Source of the DNA: an uncultured Prochlorococcus sp.
GTDB taxonomy: Bacteria; Cyanobacteriota; Cyanobacteriia; PCC-6307; Cyanobiaceae
DNA length: 41,743 nt
Assembly (NCBI GenBank): GCA_902583265.1
Contig: CACHVD010000009.1
Coordinates: forward strand, 1 to 41,743
Reading direction: 5' to 3'
The translations under genes were made by a program, and so were the position numbers. Position 1 is the first letter of the stretch; each line of letters begins with the position of its first letter. Below, one piece after another: positions 27,188 to 36,260 of the stretch. Below the pieces are notes generated by a model. It did not search any database, had not been told where the DNA came from, and worked only from the letters and a program-made list of their open reading frames with translations.

Positions 27188-28588
27188 GTGTGGCAAGAAA
27201 TTAATTACACGGAAGATCACAATGATCTTTTGGTTCCTAATATTACTTATAAAATAAATCCTGCAGAAATTGAAAGTATCGAAGCTAATTCAATTGCTGA
27301 AGAAATAGGATTTGAATCAGGTGATTCAATTATTAGTATTAATGGAAAAAAACCAAGAGATTTAATTGATTATCAGATTTTAATTAGTGAAGAAATTTTA
27401 AATATATCAGTTTTAGATAAAAATCATGAGATTCACAATATAAATATTGAAAAAGATCAAGATGTTAATTTAGGTATAAATTTTAAAGATGCATTATTTG
27501 ATTCAATCAGGCAATGCAATAATAGATGTCCATTTTGTTTTATTGATCAACAGCCAAGTGGTAAAAGAAAAAGCCTTTATATAAAAGATGATGATTATAG
27601 ATTAAGTTTCCTGTATGGCTCTTATTTAACTCTTACGAATTTAAAAAAAGAAGACTGGGAAAGAATTGCTATGCAAAAACTATCCCCACTTTTTATTTCA
27701 GTTCATGCTACTGATCCCGCCACAAGAGAAAAATTATTAAAAAATAAAAAAGCAGGAGTGATACTTGATCAAATTTCTTGGTTTGAAAAAAACTCTATTC
27801 AAATACATGCTCAAATTGTTGTTTGTCCAGATATAAATGATGGGTATATTCTTGAGAAATCAATTTTGGAACTTGCTGAATTCCACAAAAAAACCTCTCA
27901 GACAGTACTTTCAGTCGCAATAGTTCCAGTAGGACTTACAAAATTTAGACCTGAAAATGATGGATTGAAGTCAATAAGCCAAGAATACGCAAAAAAAACT
28001 ATTAAACAAGTAGAGAGAATTCAAGCCTCGCTACAAATTACACTTGGGACTCGTTTTTGTTGGCTAGCAGACGAATGGTATCTAATTGCTGGTACAAATT
28101 TACCTAGTTACAAAACCTACGAAAATATGCCACAAGAATCAAATGGAGTAGGATCAATTAGAAGTTTTCTTAAAATATTAACTATCAAAACTCATCACTT
28201 GCCAAAAAAGATAAATAAAATCAGAACAGTTAGTTGGATTGTAGGAAAATTAGTTTATGAAGCACTTATTCCAATAGTAGAAAAATTAAATCTCATAGAT
28301 GGATTGACTATTAAATTGTACGGTTTACCAAGCATTTATTGGGGTCAAGAACAAGTCGTTACAGGACTTCTAACTGGTGAAGATTTAATTCATGGATTAT
28401 CTCAAAAGGATCTTGGAGAGGCAATTTATATTCCATCAATTATGTTAAAACATAATAGTGAATTATTTTTAGATGACAAAAACATTAGTGAAGTCTCACA
28501 AATTCTGAATACAAAAATTCACATTCTTGATAACCCAGATGATATTATTAGTACTCTTATTGGTATATCAAAAAGTCAAGAATTCTAG
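27188..28588 (+). CDS. DUF512 radical-SAM protein (cyanobacterial FeS oxidoreductase family)
   Basis: The protein belongs to the cyanobacterial TIGR03279-type family with unknown reaction. A PDZ-like domain comes first (about 25-90, with GFESGDSIISINGKKPRDLI). The radical-SAM cysteines follow in RQCNNRCPFCFIDQQ (C110, C114, C117), and the C-terminal DUF512 domain fills the rest, including FRPENDG and the TRFCWLADEWYLIAG segment. The start codon is GTG. The TolC-like gene begins three bases after the stop. Confidence 0.88.
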   Translation: MWQEINYTEDHNDLLVPNITYKINPAEIESIEANSIAEEIGFESGDSIISINGKKPRDLIDYQILISEEILNISVLDKNHEIHNINIEKDQDVNLGINFKDALFDSIRQCNNRCPFCFIDQQPSGKRKSLYIKDDDYRLSFLYGSYLTLTNLKKEDWERIAMQKLSPLFISVHATDPATREKLLKNKKAGVILDQISWFEKNSIQIHAQIVVCPDINDGYILEKSILELAEFHKKTSQTVLSVAIVPVGLTKFRPENDGLKSISQEYAKKTIKQVERIQASLQITLGTRFCWLADEWYLIAGTNLPSYKTYENMPQESNGVGSIRSFLKILTIKTHHLPKKINKIRTVSWIVGKLVYEALIPIVEKLNLIDGLTIKLYGLPSIYWGQEQVVTGLLTGEDLIHGLSQKDLGEAIYIPSIMLKHNSELFLDDKNISEVSQILNTKIHILDNPDDIISTLIGISKSQEF

Positions 28589-28591
28589 ATT

Positions 28592-30025
28592 ATGCATAGA
28601 AAGTTAATACGTACATTTTTAATACCATTTTTTTTATTTTTTGAGCCTAATACTGCATTATTTAGTCAAAATAAAGATGAAATCAAACGAATCTATGCCT
28701 CAAAAGAACTAGAAAATATAATTAGTTATTCAGATATTAGTAAAATCATTTTGAACAATAATCAGGAACTTAAATCGCTAAATGAACTAGTATTATCCTC
28801 GAAATTTAATCTCAATAGTAAGTTAGCTAAGAGAAATCCAACCTTAGATTTTAATGTCAATGGATTACCACAATTTCAAGCCGGTAGAACCTATAATAGC
28901 AACTCTGGAAATACCAAAACTTCACAATTTTCAGTCAATCCTTCTTTAACACTGAAATTAGATCTGATTGATCCGCTCAGAGGAAATGAAATCAAAATAG
29001 CCAAGTTGAATTATGAAATAGCAAAAAACAATTATGACATTAAAAAAAGAGATTTAATCCAAGAGGCAAGAGTTCGATATCATGACCTACAAAAATCATT
29101 TAAAGATGTATTAAATAAAGAAATTACCCTAGATTTATCAATTCAAATTCTTAAAGATGCGGAATCAAAGCTAGAGACTGGAATTGGTACAAAGTTCGAT
29201 GTTCTTGAAGCTAATGCTCAATTAACTCGAGATAAACAGTTTCTTAATGAAAAAAAAATTCAACAAAAAATTAATAAGCTTGCACTTAAAGAGATCTTAA
29301 ATATTAAAGAAGATTTTAATATAGAAAAAAATCAATCTTTAATTGGCTACTGGACTTACGATCTCGATGCAAATTTAAAATATGGATTACAAAGTAATCT
29401 ATCTTTAAAAAACACTAGTCTTCAAGAAGAAATTAAGCAAACCCAGGCAAAGAATTTCCTTAATGCTAATAAACCAAAAATTTTTATTAGCAATACTTTT
29501 TCTTCATCTTTTACTAAAGGTGACTCATTAACTTCAACACTTATTGATACTGATGAATATGGTTCTTCTTACACAAATACAATAGGCCTAAACTTTTCTT
29601 GGAACATCTTTGATGGCGGTCAAAATAAAAATTCCTCTAGATCACAAAAAGCCTCTGCTCAGGGAGAGAAATTTTCTTATGTCAATATCCAAAATATTCT
29701 TGAATCAAATATCAATAAAGCATATCTAAATTTAAATTTAAATCAAGCAAGAATACTTTCTACATTAGAAGAAGTCTCTTCTACTGAAGAATCCTTAAGA
29801 TTATCTAGATTAAGATATGAAGTGGGGATCTCAACCCTAAAAGATGTTCTCATCAGACAAAAAGAATTGAGCGACGCAAGGTCTAAAAATATTGACGCAA
29901 TTTATAAATATAATTTAAATTTAGATCAGCTTGAGAGATTAACTTTTCTTAAAATCAATAAAAATTGTACCGATCAATCAATTAATAAAACTATTGATCA
30001 AACTTATTCAATATGTGATATATAA
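28592..30025 (+). CDS. TolC-like outer-membrane efflux protein
   Basis: The protein would form the outer-membrane channel of an export system. It has a signal peptide (MHRKLIRTFLIPFFLFFEPN), two helical-hairpin repeats with heptad-like Leu/Ala/Asn patterns (about 140-230 and 350-440), and beta segments with FSVNPSLTLKLDLIDP and NTIGLNFSWNIFDGGQNKNS, the classic OEP motif before the second repeat. The length of 477 residues is normal. The pump partners are not in the window. It lies in a close run with the DUF512 gene before it and the IMPase gene directly after it. Confidence 0.9.
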   Translation: MHRKLIRTFLIPFFLFFEPNTALFSQNKDEIKRIYASKELENIISYSDISKIILNNNQELKSLNELVLSSKFNLNSKLAKRNPTLDFNVNGLPQFQAGRTYNSNSGNTKTSQFSVNPSLTLKLDLIDPLRGNEIKIAKLNYEIAKNNYDIKKRDLIQEARVRYHDLQKSFKDVLNKEITLDLSIQILKDAESKLETGIGTKFDVLEANAQLTRDKQFLNEKKIQQKINKLALKEILNIKEDFNIEKNQSLIGYWTYDLDANLKYGLQSNLSLKNTSLQEEIKQTQAKNFLNANKPKIFISNTFSSSFTKGDSLTSTLIDTDEYGSSYTNTIGLNFSWNIFDGGQNKNSSRSQKASAQGEKFSYVNIQNILESNINKAYLNLNLNQARILSTLEEVSSTEESLRLSRLRYEVGISTLKDVLIRQKELSDARSKNIDAIYKYNLNLDQLERLTFLKINKNCTDQSINKTIDQTYSICDI

Positions 30026-30826
30026 ATGCAAACAGATAAGTTAACAAAAAAACAATTAGAAGAATTAGATTCATTATTTGATTTGGTTAGCCAGCGTCAA
30101 CTTAAAGACTTTGGAAATATAAGTGCAAGTAATAAGTCAGATGGATCTTTGATTACAAGTTGTGATTTATGGAGTGATCAAACTATAGTAAATGGTCTAT
30201 CATCAATTGCGCCAAAAGAGGGGGTTCTTAGCGAAGAGGGGGATAAATTAATTCCTAATAGTAATGCGTATTGGATAGTTGACCCACTTGATGGAACAAC
30301 AAATTTCGCTGCTGGTATTCCATATTGGTCTATATCAGTTGCCAGATTCGTGGCAGGCAAACCTCAATCTTCTTTTTTGATTATTCCTACAATAAAGAAA
30401 AAATTTTTATCTATTCAAGGTGAGGGTGTCTGGTTAAATAACACAAAGATTGAACCTAATATCAATAACCAAAGAAGTGAATGCGTATCCTTATGTAGTA
30501 GATCTATAAAAATCTTACAAAAAAAACCAAATTCAATATTTCCTGGAAAAATAAGGCTTTTAGGTGTATCAAGTTTAAATCTAACAAGTGTAGCGATGGG
30601 ACAAACTTTTGGAGCTATTGAGTCAACACCAAAGATATGGGATATTGCAGCAGCCTGGCTATTGTTAGAAGAACTTAAATGTTCATTAGAATGGTTAGAA
30701 ACAAATCCCTTAAACTTAGTTCCAGGACAAAACATGAGCAATGTTAATTTTCCATTAATTGCTGGTAGATCAATAGAAAAAATTAAAGTCTTAAGGCCTT
30801 GGGGTAATTTATTATTGGATAACTAG
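30026..30826 (+). CDS. Inositol-monophosphatase-family phosphatase
   Basis: This is a Mg-dependent sugar or inositol phosphatase. The metal motifs are present: SEEGD (a variant of GEE), DPLDGTTNFAAGIPYWSISV, and the C-terminal WDIAAAWLLLEE. The length of 266 residues is normal. It starts on the base after the stop of the TolC-like gene. Possible substrates include inositol phosphate, histidinol phosphate or PAP, and the sequence does not decide. Confidence 0.9.
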   Translation: MQTDKLTKKQLEELDSLFDLVSQRQLKDFGNISASNKSDGSLITSCDLWSDQTIVNGLSSIAPKEGVLSEEGDKLIPNSNAYWIVDPLDGTTNFAAGIPYWSISVARFVAGKPQSSFLIIPTIKKKFLSIQGEGVWLNNTKIEPNINNQRSECVSLCSRSIKILQKKPNSIFPGKIRLLGVSSLNLTSVAMGQTFGAIESTPKIWDIAAAWLLLEELKCSLEWLETNPLNLVPGQNMSNVNFPLIAGRSIEKIKVLRPWGNLLLDN

Positions 30827-30913
30827 TTGCATAATAAATAAATAATTGCTTAAAAAATTTCCTTATTAGATACAATAAAAAGTAAATTAGATAAGTATTT
30901 GAAGAGAATAAAT

Positions 30914-31819
30914 ATGCAGAGAAGCTCAGCTTGGATACTAAAAAGTTTATGGGGAGCTTGTGAGAGATGGAGCAAATCTGATTGTATTGATTTAAGTGCT
31001 GCATTTGCTTACTACACACTACAATCATTTTTTCCTATTCTTCTAATTTCTCTTTCAATAGCATCATGGTTCCTAGGTAAACAAGAAGGTTTAGATCAAC
31101 AAATAATTTCTGTTGCAGCTCAGATTTTACCTCCTTCTGTAGTTGAATTAGTAGAGACAACCTTATTTAAATTAATTGATCAAGGTTTTGGCGCAGGTAT
31201 TCTTGGAGCAATGTTTTTGCTTTTTACAGCGGGAAATGCATATTTATCTCTCCAACGAGGTTCAGATAGGCTTTGGGAAGACGAACTTCCCTCTAAAAGG
31301 GTCAATGCTGCGTGGAGAGAACAAGCATCAAGGTTTCTTCGAAATAGAGTTGAAGCTTTTTTAATAGTATTCTTTATAGGTTTCTTAATGGTATTAGATC
31401 AGATTAGTGCGAATCTTAGAATGATACCGAGTAATGTCCTAGAAAATCTTTCAAAATCCAATAATCTAATTTCTCATTTATTAATGAAATTGCCTCTTTT
31501 ACAAGTTGGTCAATTTGCTATACCACTAGTTGGCTTTTCTTTAATGGCACTTTTGCTACAAGCTCTTCTACCTAGTAGAAAAGTTCCTTTGAGACCACTT
31601 TTGCCTGGATCTTTTCTTATTGGAATAGGCCTAACCACTTTAAACCTTGCGGTAAGTAAAAGTATCCTCTCCCTAGGAGTAAGATTTCAAGCATATGGTT
31701 TTATTGGGGGTTTTCTTGTACTTACTTTATGGGTATGGCTTTTGGGAGTAATTTTATATTTTGGACAATGCTGGAGTGTAGTTATTGCTAGTATGTCTTT
31801 AGTAAATAAAAAAAGATAA
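30914..31819 (+). CDS. YihY/BrkB-family membrane protein
   Basis: The family was once called ribonuclease BN; its real role is unknown. Six membrane helices are visible, with DLSAAFAYYTLQSFFPILLI, LQRGSDRLWEDE and FIGGFLVLTLWVWLLGVILY as conserved parts. I chose the ATG at 30914 (301 aa), with GAAGAG eight bases upstream, over a TTG five codons earlier. A zinc-ribbon membrane protein gene follows 18 bases later on the same strand. Confidence 0.9.
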   Translation: MQRSSAWILKSLWGACERWSKSDCIDLSAAFAYYTLQSFFPILLISLSIASWFLGKQEGLDQQIISVAAQILPPSVVELVETTLFKLIDQGFGAGILGAMFLLFTAGNAYLSLQRGSDRLWEDELPSKRVNAAWREQASRFLRNRVEAFLIVFFIGFLMVLDQISANLRMIPSNVLENLSKSNNLISHLLMKLPLLQVGQFAIPLVGFSLMALLLQALLPSRKVPLRPLLPGSFLIGIGLTTLNLAVSKSILSLGVRFQAYGFIGGFLVLTLWVWLLGVILYFGQCWSVVIASMSLVNKKR

Positions 31820-31837
31820 AAAGGAAATCATAGAAGT

Positions 31838-32179
31838 ATGGATTATTTCCTCAAAGGCAATAAAACTTTGATTACTTACAGTTTAATAATGTTTGTCATA
31901 ATATCTATTTTTGGAATAAACTTTTTCATTAGTTTTCTTGGGAATATTCTACTTGTTTTATTCTTAATTCCTATCTTATTAGTAGTGGTATTATTAATCG
32001 GTTTTAACTCTTATAAATCAAAAATAAATACATGTAGTAATTGTGGAGCAATATCCCTGGGTTTAAGTGATACCTGTATGAACTGCGGTGAAGAACTGAA
32101 GGATACAAACAAATGGAGTAAACTTGATAAAAATCCGAGTGAGAGAACAATTGAAGTAAAGGCTGAAGAAGTTAAATAA
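31838..32179 (+). CDS. Small membrane protein with C-terminal zinc ribbon, 113 aa
   Basis: No named family is recognised. Two hydrophobic helices (about 11-31 and 33-56) are followed by a zinc-ribbon knuckle pair: C66-x2-C69 and C80-x2-C83. The tail is charged. The ribbon would lie in the cytoplasm and could bind a partner or nucleic acid. It lies close behind the YihY gene and ends three bases before the stop of hli on the other strand. Confidence 0.78.
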   Translation: MDYFLKGNKTLITYSLIMFVIISIFGINFFISFLGNILLVLFLIPILLVVVLLIGFNSYKSKINTCSNCGAISLGLSDTCMNCGEELKDTNKWSKLDKNPSERTIEVKAEEVK

Positions 32180-32182
32180 AAA

Positions 32183-32329
32183 TTAGCCTATTCCAATTTG
32201 TCGTAAAATACTCTGTCCAGTAATTAGTTCAGTTCCTAACCCGATTAAAATACCCATCATAGCCATACGACCATTCCATGTTTCGGCAAAATTCACAAAT
32301 CCAAATCTTGGTTGATTGTCATCGGTCAT
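32183..32329 (-). CDS. hli: High-light-inducible protein (Hli), 48 aa
   Basis: Hli proteins are single-helix relatives of the light-harvesting family that bind chlorophyll and carotenoid and protect photosystems in excess light. The 48 residues start MTDDNQPRFGFVNFAETWNG. The chlorophyll-binding ExxNGRxAMxG motif runs from E16 to G26, and the helix continues to the end. A candidate -10 (TACAAT, 32344-32339) lies close upstream of the ATG. The gene fits neatly between the zinc-ribbon gene and the next minus-strand gene. Prochlorococcus carries many hli copies. Confidence 0.93.
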   Translation of the reverse strand: MTDDNQPRFGFVNFAETWNGRMAMMGILIGLGTELITGQSILRQIGIG

Positions 32330-32395
32330 AATTAGCTTATTGTACTAATGTTATTTTAACGTTTTGAAGAAGAATTTATGAAAAATAATAAATGA

Positions 32396-32779
32396 TTATT
32401 TAACATGTCTTATACCATCAACAGGACGATACTCATCTCCGGTGAGTTCCTCATAAATGATGGCTGGCAATCCTGTATCAAACATGGTTTGTAACGCTTC
32501 CTTGAGCATAGGATTCCATCCACCAGTACTTACTTTGCCATGCCTTACTGTCCAATCCCATGTTCCTTGAAGATCTCTTGGTATTCGTCCTTCTCTATCT
32601 CTTCTAGCAACTAAATCTAGAGATTCTACTAAACCAACAATAACTGGATTTTTACCATAAGAAGGAGTTAGGCTTAGTTCCAGCCTAACAGGATCTTCTT
32701 TCACCATTTTTAAACGAAACCTTGGTGGTAACTTAAGTGATCTTATGACCGATGAGACGATTTTTGTTTTTAATTCCAA
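32396..32779 (-). CDS. Conserved hypothetical protein, 127 aa
   Basis: I do not recognise a named family. It is soluble and well-composed, with RSLKLPPRFRLKMVKEDPVR, GKNPVIVGLVESLDLVARRD and TWDWTVRHGKVSTGGWNPML, which look conserved rather than random. The start is a TTG with AAGGA seven bases upstream; no better start is near. It follows the DUF2973 gene by 25 bases on the same strand. Confidence 0.78.
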   Translation of the reverse strand: MELKTKIVSSVIRSLKLPPRFRLKMVKEDPVRLELSLTPSYGKNPVIVGLVESLDLVARRDREGRIPRDLQGTWDWTVRHGKVSTGGWNPMLKEALQTMFDTGLPAIIYEELTGDEYRPVDGIRHVK

Positions 32780-32804
32780 TTTTTTTCCTTAAATTAAAAT
32801 TCAA

Positions 32805-33068
32805 TTAATCAGTTGTTGAACCCTTTTCTTCAAGTGAAGAATCATTATCATTTGAAAATCTTACTGTTAGGAGCTCCTCTTCTGTAATATTTCCTGATTT
32901 ATCTAGAAGTTCTGGGTGTATTGTATATTTTTTTTGTTTAAATTTTGAGTTATTAAAACGTTTTTTTTCTGATTCAGATATATTCCATCCATTTGACATA
33001 ACTTTAAAAGCTTTCCAAACTAGATAAGTGAGGGCTGCCGAATATATAATTGGAAATAGGATGGTCAT
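32805..33068 (-). CDS. DUF2973-like small membrane protein, 87 aa
   Basis: The protein has one N-terminal hydrophobic segment (MTILFPIIYSAALTYLVWKA), a basic linker, and a conserved HPELLDKSGNITEEELLTVRF-like stretch that fits the cyanobacterial DUF2973 family. The tail is acidic. Function is unknown. It is divergent from HtrA across 145 bases and probably forms a unit with the next gene. Confidence 0.75.
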   Translation of the reverse strand: MTILFPIIYSAALTYLVWKAFKVMSNGWNISESEKKRFNNSKFKQKKYTIHPELLDKSGNITEEELLTVRFSNDNDSSLEEKGSTTD

Positions 33069-33181
33069 TAAGCTTATAAATTAAGAAGTATTATAAGATA
33101 TATGATAGCTCGAAAAAAAGAAAATTAACTATTTTAAGGTAATAAATTCTTCTCTAAATTAAATAAATTTTTTTGTATAGT

Positions 33182-33208
33182 TATAATAGAACAACACACA
33201 TATTGTGT
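33182..33208 (+). promoter_or_regulatory. Putative promoter -10 and short inverted repeat before htrA
   Basis: A perfect TATAAT lies at 33182-33187, so transcription would start near 33194. An inverted repeat ACACA-TAT-TGTGT (33196-33208) lies just after, where a bound protein could block transcription or a small hairpin could affect the leader. No good -35 is visible. Both points are inference from the sequence. Confidence 0.45.
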
Positions 33209-33213
33209 AACAA

Positions 33214-34356
33214 ATGAATAGGAAAATATTAAGAAAATCAATATTGAAAAGCCAGAAGAATAAAAAATTATTTCTCTCATCAGCAATTGCACTAGCGTTT
33301 GTTTATCCGACAAATGTAATATCACAGTCTTTAATTGATACAAAATTAAATGAAATTAATAATTATTCAAATAAATCTTTCATCACTAATGCTGTAGAAA
33401 AGACAGGTTCATCTGTGGTGACAATTGATACACAAAGATATGTTAAAAAAAGAAAATTTAACCGAAATTCGCAACTATTTCTAGACCCATATTTTGAGAG
33501 ATTTTTTGGATTAGATTTACCTAAGGACAATCAGCCAAGGATAGAGCAAAGCCAAGGAAGTGGATTTATATTCGCGGACGGACTTGTAATTACTAACGCA
33601 CATGTTGTAAATGGATCGGATAAGGTAATTGTTGGTTTAACCAATGGCAAAAAATTTAACGCAAAACTTATAGGTCAAGACTTTTTTACTGATTTAGCCG
33701 TGCTAAAGATTGAAGGAAAAGGACCGTGGCCAATAGCTCAATTGGGCGATTCTTCAAAAATTAAAGTTGGTGATTGGGCAATCGCAGTTGGTAATCCATT
33801 CGGACTGGAAAACACAGTTACCCTTGGAATTATTAGTAATCTCAATAGAAACGTTAATCAATTAGGAATATATGATAAAAAACTTGAAATGATTCAAACA
33901 GATGCTGCTATTAATCCTGGAAACTCTGGAGGACCACTTTTAAATAGCAATGGTGAAGTAATTGGCATTAATACCTTAATAAGATCAGGGCCGGGAGCAG
34001 GCTTAAGTTTCGCAATTCCAATTAATAAAGTTAAGGAAATTTCTTATCAACTGATAAATAATGGGAGAGTAATACATCCTATGATTGGGATAAGCCTAAT
34101 AGATGAAAATAACCCTAAAACAAATAATATTTCTGTAAAAGTTGGTTATGTAGTACCAAATAGTCCAGCTGAAAAGAGTGGATTGATGATAAATGACATA
34201 ATCATAAAAGTGGGCAATAAAGATATCAAAGCAGCTTCAGACGTTATTAGCCAAATAAGTAAAAATGGAATTGACAAAAAAGTAAATATATTATTGAAGC
34301 GAGGAAATACTCTTATAAGAGTTAAAGTACAACCAACTGATATTACTGATCTATAA
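33214..34356 (+). CDS. HtrA/Deg-family serine protease
   Basis: This is an envelope protease for damaged or misfolded proteins. A signal or anchor segment (about 18-38) is followed by the trypsin-like domain with the triad H130 (TNAHVV), D160 (FTDLAVLKI) and S238 (NPGNSGGP), then a single PDZ domain near the C-terminus (GYVVPNSPAEKSGLMINDII). One PDZ domain and 380 residues fit the cyanobacterial HhoA/HhoB/HtrA group; which one cannot be told. No Shine-Dalgarno sequence precedes the ATG. Confidence 0.93.
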   Translation: MNRKILRKSILKSQKNKKLFLSSAIALAFVYPTNVISQSLIDTKLNEINNYSNKSFITNAVEKTGSSVVTIDTQRYVKKRKFNRNSQLFLDPYFERFFGLDLPKDNQPRIEQSQGSGFIFADGLVITNAHVVNGSDKVIVGLTNGKKFNAKLIGQDFFTDLAVLKIEGKGPWPIAQLGDSSKIKVGDWAIAVGNPFGLENTVTLGIISNLNRNVNQLGIYDKKLEMIQTDAAINPGNSGGPLLNSNGEVIGINTLIRSGPGAGLSFAIPINKVKEISYQLINNGRVIHPMIGISLIDENNPKTNNISVKVGYVVPNSPAEKSGLMINDIIIKVGNKDIKAASDVISQISKNGIDKKVNILLKRGNTLIRVKVQPTDITDL

Positions 34357-34374
34357 AATTACTAAATGATTAAT

Positions 34375-36012
34375 TTATTGATTACAAGTTTTGATACTTT
34401 GTTTATTTTTTTCTAAAAAATATTCGTAATTACCATCATATGAAAACAACTTTGAATCTTTAATTTCAACAATTCTATTTGCAACCTTTGAAATAAAATA
34501 CCGATCATGAGAAATTATTAATAATGAACCTTTATAATTTTTAATTGCTAATTCTAAGTTTTCCTTAGATTGCAGATCCAAATGGTTAGTTGGTTCGTCC
34601 AAAAGAAGGAAATTACTAGGATTAATAATCATGAGCGCCAATGCTAATCTTGCCTTTTCTCCCCCACTGAGTTGTTTAATATATTTAAAAACAGTTTCAT
34701 TTTGAAAGCCAAAACCCCCTAAAAATGTTCTAACTTTTTTTTGGGACCATTCTGGAGACTTGTTACATATTAAATCAATAACCCTTTCGTTAAGTGAAAG
34801 TGCTTCAGCCTGATTCTGTTCATAATAGCTAGTAATTATATTATGTTTACCAAGATTAATTTCTCCAATTTCAGGAGATATTTTTTTCATAATAATTCTA
34901 AGCAATGTAGATTTGCCGCAGCCATTAGGTCCCAATATTGCTATTTTCTCCCCAGAAGAAATCTTTAAATTAATATCTAAAAAAAGAATTTTATCCTCGA
35001 AACTATGAGACAAATTTTTGATATTTAGAACTAATTTTCCTGAGCGAGGGCACTCTGGAAAATTAAAAACAGGACTTTTTGATTTTGCTATGGGAGCCTC
35101 AATTTTAGAAATCTTTTTTAATTGTTTTTCTCTACTCTTAGCTTGAGAACTTCTAGTTGCACTAGCTCTAAATCTATCTATATACCTCTTCTGCAACTCA
35201 ATTTCTTTTTGTTGTAATTGATATGCCTTATTTTTTGATTCTTCATTCAAAGATTTCTGTTCGACAAAAAAAGAATAGTTCCCATTATATGTTTCAGATG
35301 TTCCTCTATCTATAAAAATTATTTTTTTACATAATTTATCTAAGAAATATCTATCATGGCTAATTATTATAACTGCAATCTTAAGCGATGACAGATATTC
35401 TTCCAGCCAAAAAATAGTTTCTAAATCTAAATGATTGGTTGGTTCATCCAGTAAAAGTAAATCAGGTTTTTGTAAGATTATTTTTCCAAGTGCAACTTTC
35501 ATCTGCCAACCACCTGAGAAATTGCCAACTAATTTATCAGCATCTTCTGTAGAAAAGCCTAATTTTGGTAATATTTTTTCTACATCAGATTGCATTTTAT
35601 AACCACCTAAAGCTTCAAATTTTGCCTGATATTTTGCGAGTTGATTTACTAATATTTCAAGTTCATCGGAATTTTTTTTTATATCCAATGATTTCATTTT
35701 ATTCTCAATTTCTAAAAGTTTAATAGCAACAACTTGTATATCATTAAAAGAACTTTCTAATTCCTGTCTCACTGAAAAATTCAAATTACAATCAAACTCC
35801 TGTTTTAAATGGGCAATTTTAGGATTTCCCTCTTTGATGATCGTTCCACTTGTTTGCTCTTCCTCTCCAATTAAAATCTTAAATTGGGTTGATTTACCTG
35901 CACCATTAGAACCAACTAATCCAACTTTTTCTCCTTTCTTAATCTCCCAACTAATATTTTTTAAAACAACATCTGTAGAATAAATTTTGCTTACACCTTC
36001 AAATCTAATCAC
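34375..36012 (-). CDS. ABC-F family ATPase
   Basis: A soluble protein with two ATP-binding cassettes and no membrane part, of the Uup/EttA type that acts on ribosomes. Cassette 1 has GSNGAGKST and the degenerate signature FSGGWQMK. Cassette 2 has GPNGCGKST and LSGGEKARL. Both have DEPTNHLD. A linker with many Lys, Glu and Arg lies between them at about 245-310. The start is GTG. The C-terminus is short, so it lacks the Uup DNA-binding extension. Confidence 0.93.
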   Translation of the reverse strand: MIRFEGVSKIYSTDVVLKNISWEIKKGEKVGLVGSNGAGKSTQFKILIGEEEQTSGTIIKEGNPKIAHLKQEFDCNLNFSVRQELESSFNDIQVVAIKLLEIENKMKSLDIKKNSDELEILVNQLAKYQAKFEALGGYKMQSDVEKILPKLGFSTEDADKLVGNFSGGWQMKVALGKIILQKPDLLLLDEPTNHLDLETIFWLEEYLSSLKIAVIIISHDRYFLDKLCKKIIFIDRGTSETYNGNYSFFVEQKSLNEESKNKAYQLQQKEIELQKRYIDRFRASATRSSQAKSREKQLKKISKIEAPIAKSKSPVFNFPECPRSGKLVLNIKNLSHSFEDKILFLDINLKISSGEKIAILGPNGCGKSTLLRIIMKKISPEIGEINLGKHNIITSYYEQNQAEALSLNERVIDLICNKSPEWSQKKVRTFLGGFGFQNETVFKYIKQLSGGEKARLALALMIINPSNFLLLDEPTNHLDLQSKENLELAIKNYKGSLLIISHDRYFISKVANRIVEIKDSKLFSYDGNYEYFLEKNKQSIKTCNQ

Positions 36013-36083
36013 TGTTTTAAAATAGAATTTACAAAATCTGTGGCTTATTTACTAAAAAATATTTTGTGGAATAAAATTAAATC

Positions 36084-36260
36084 ATGAAAAGAATAGAACA
36101 AATTGTAGTAATTTTCATAGCGGCAGCTCTTGCAATTCCAAGTTATTGGTTTTTTTGGACTTTAGCTGGTGGAGGTGGCTATAACAAAAGAATAAAACCT
36201 ATTCCTACTCTTAATAATAATTATTCGAAACCTTTTTCTAAAGACCTCCTCGAGCCTTAA
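36084..36260 (+). CDS. Small single-helix membrane protein, 58 aa
   Basis: A short ATG-started gene lies between ABC-F and the Nif11-like gene. It reads MKRIEQIVVIFIAAALAIPS, followed by an aromatic segment (YWFFWTLAGGGG) and a polar, Pro- and Asn-rich tail. One membrane helix is likely, perhaps as an N-terminal anchor. Its last 23 bases overlap the end of the gene on the other strand. No family is recognised, but the clean membrane composition favours a real gene. Confidence 0.5.
   Translation: MKRIEQIVVIFIAAALAIPSYWFFWTLAGGGGYNKRIKPIPTLNNNYSKPFSKDLLEP

Noticed and set aside
30783-31028. Minus-strand 81-codon frame over the IMPase and YihY junction
   Set aside because: It overlaps two well-supported genes and has low-complexity content; it looks like a shadow frame.
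33134-33343. Minus-strand 69-codon frame across the htrA start
   Set aside because: It overlaps the signal peptide region of a clear gene and has no family features.
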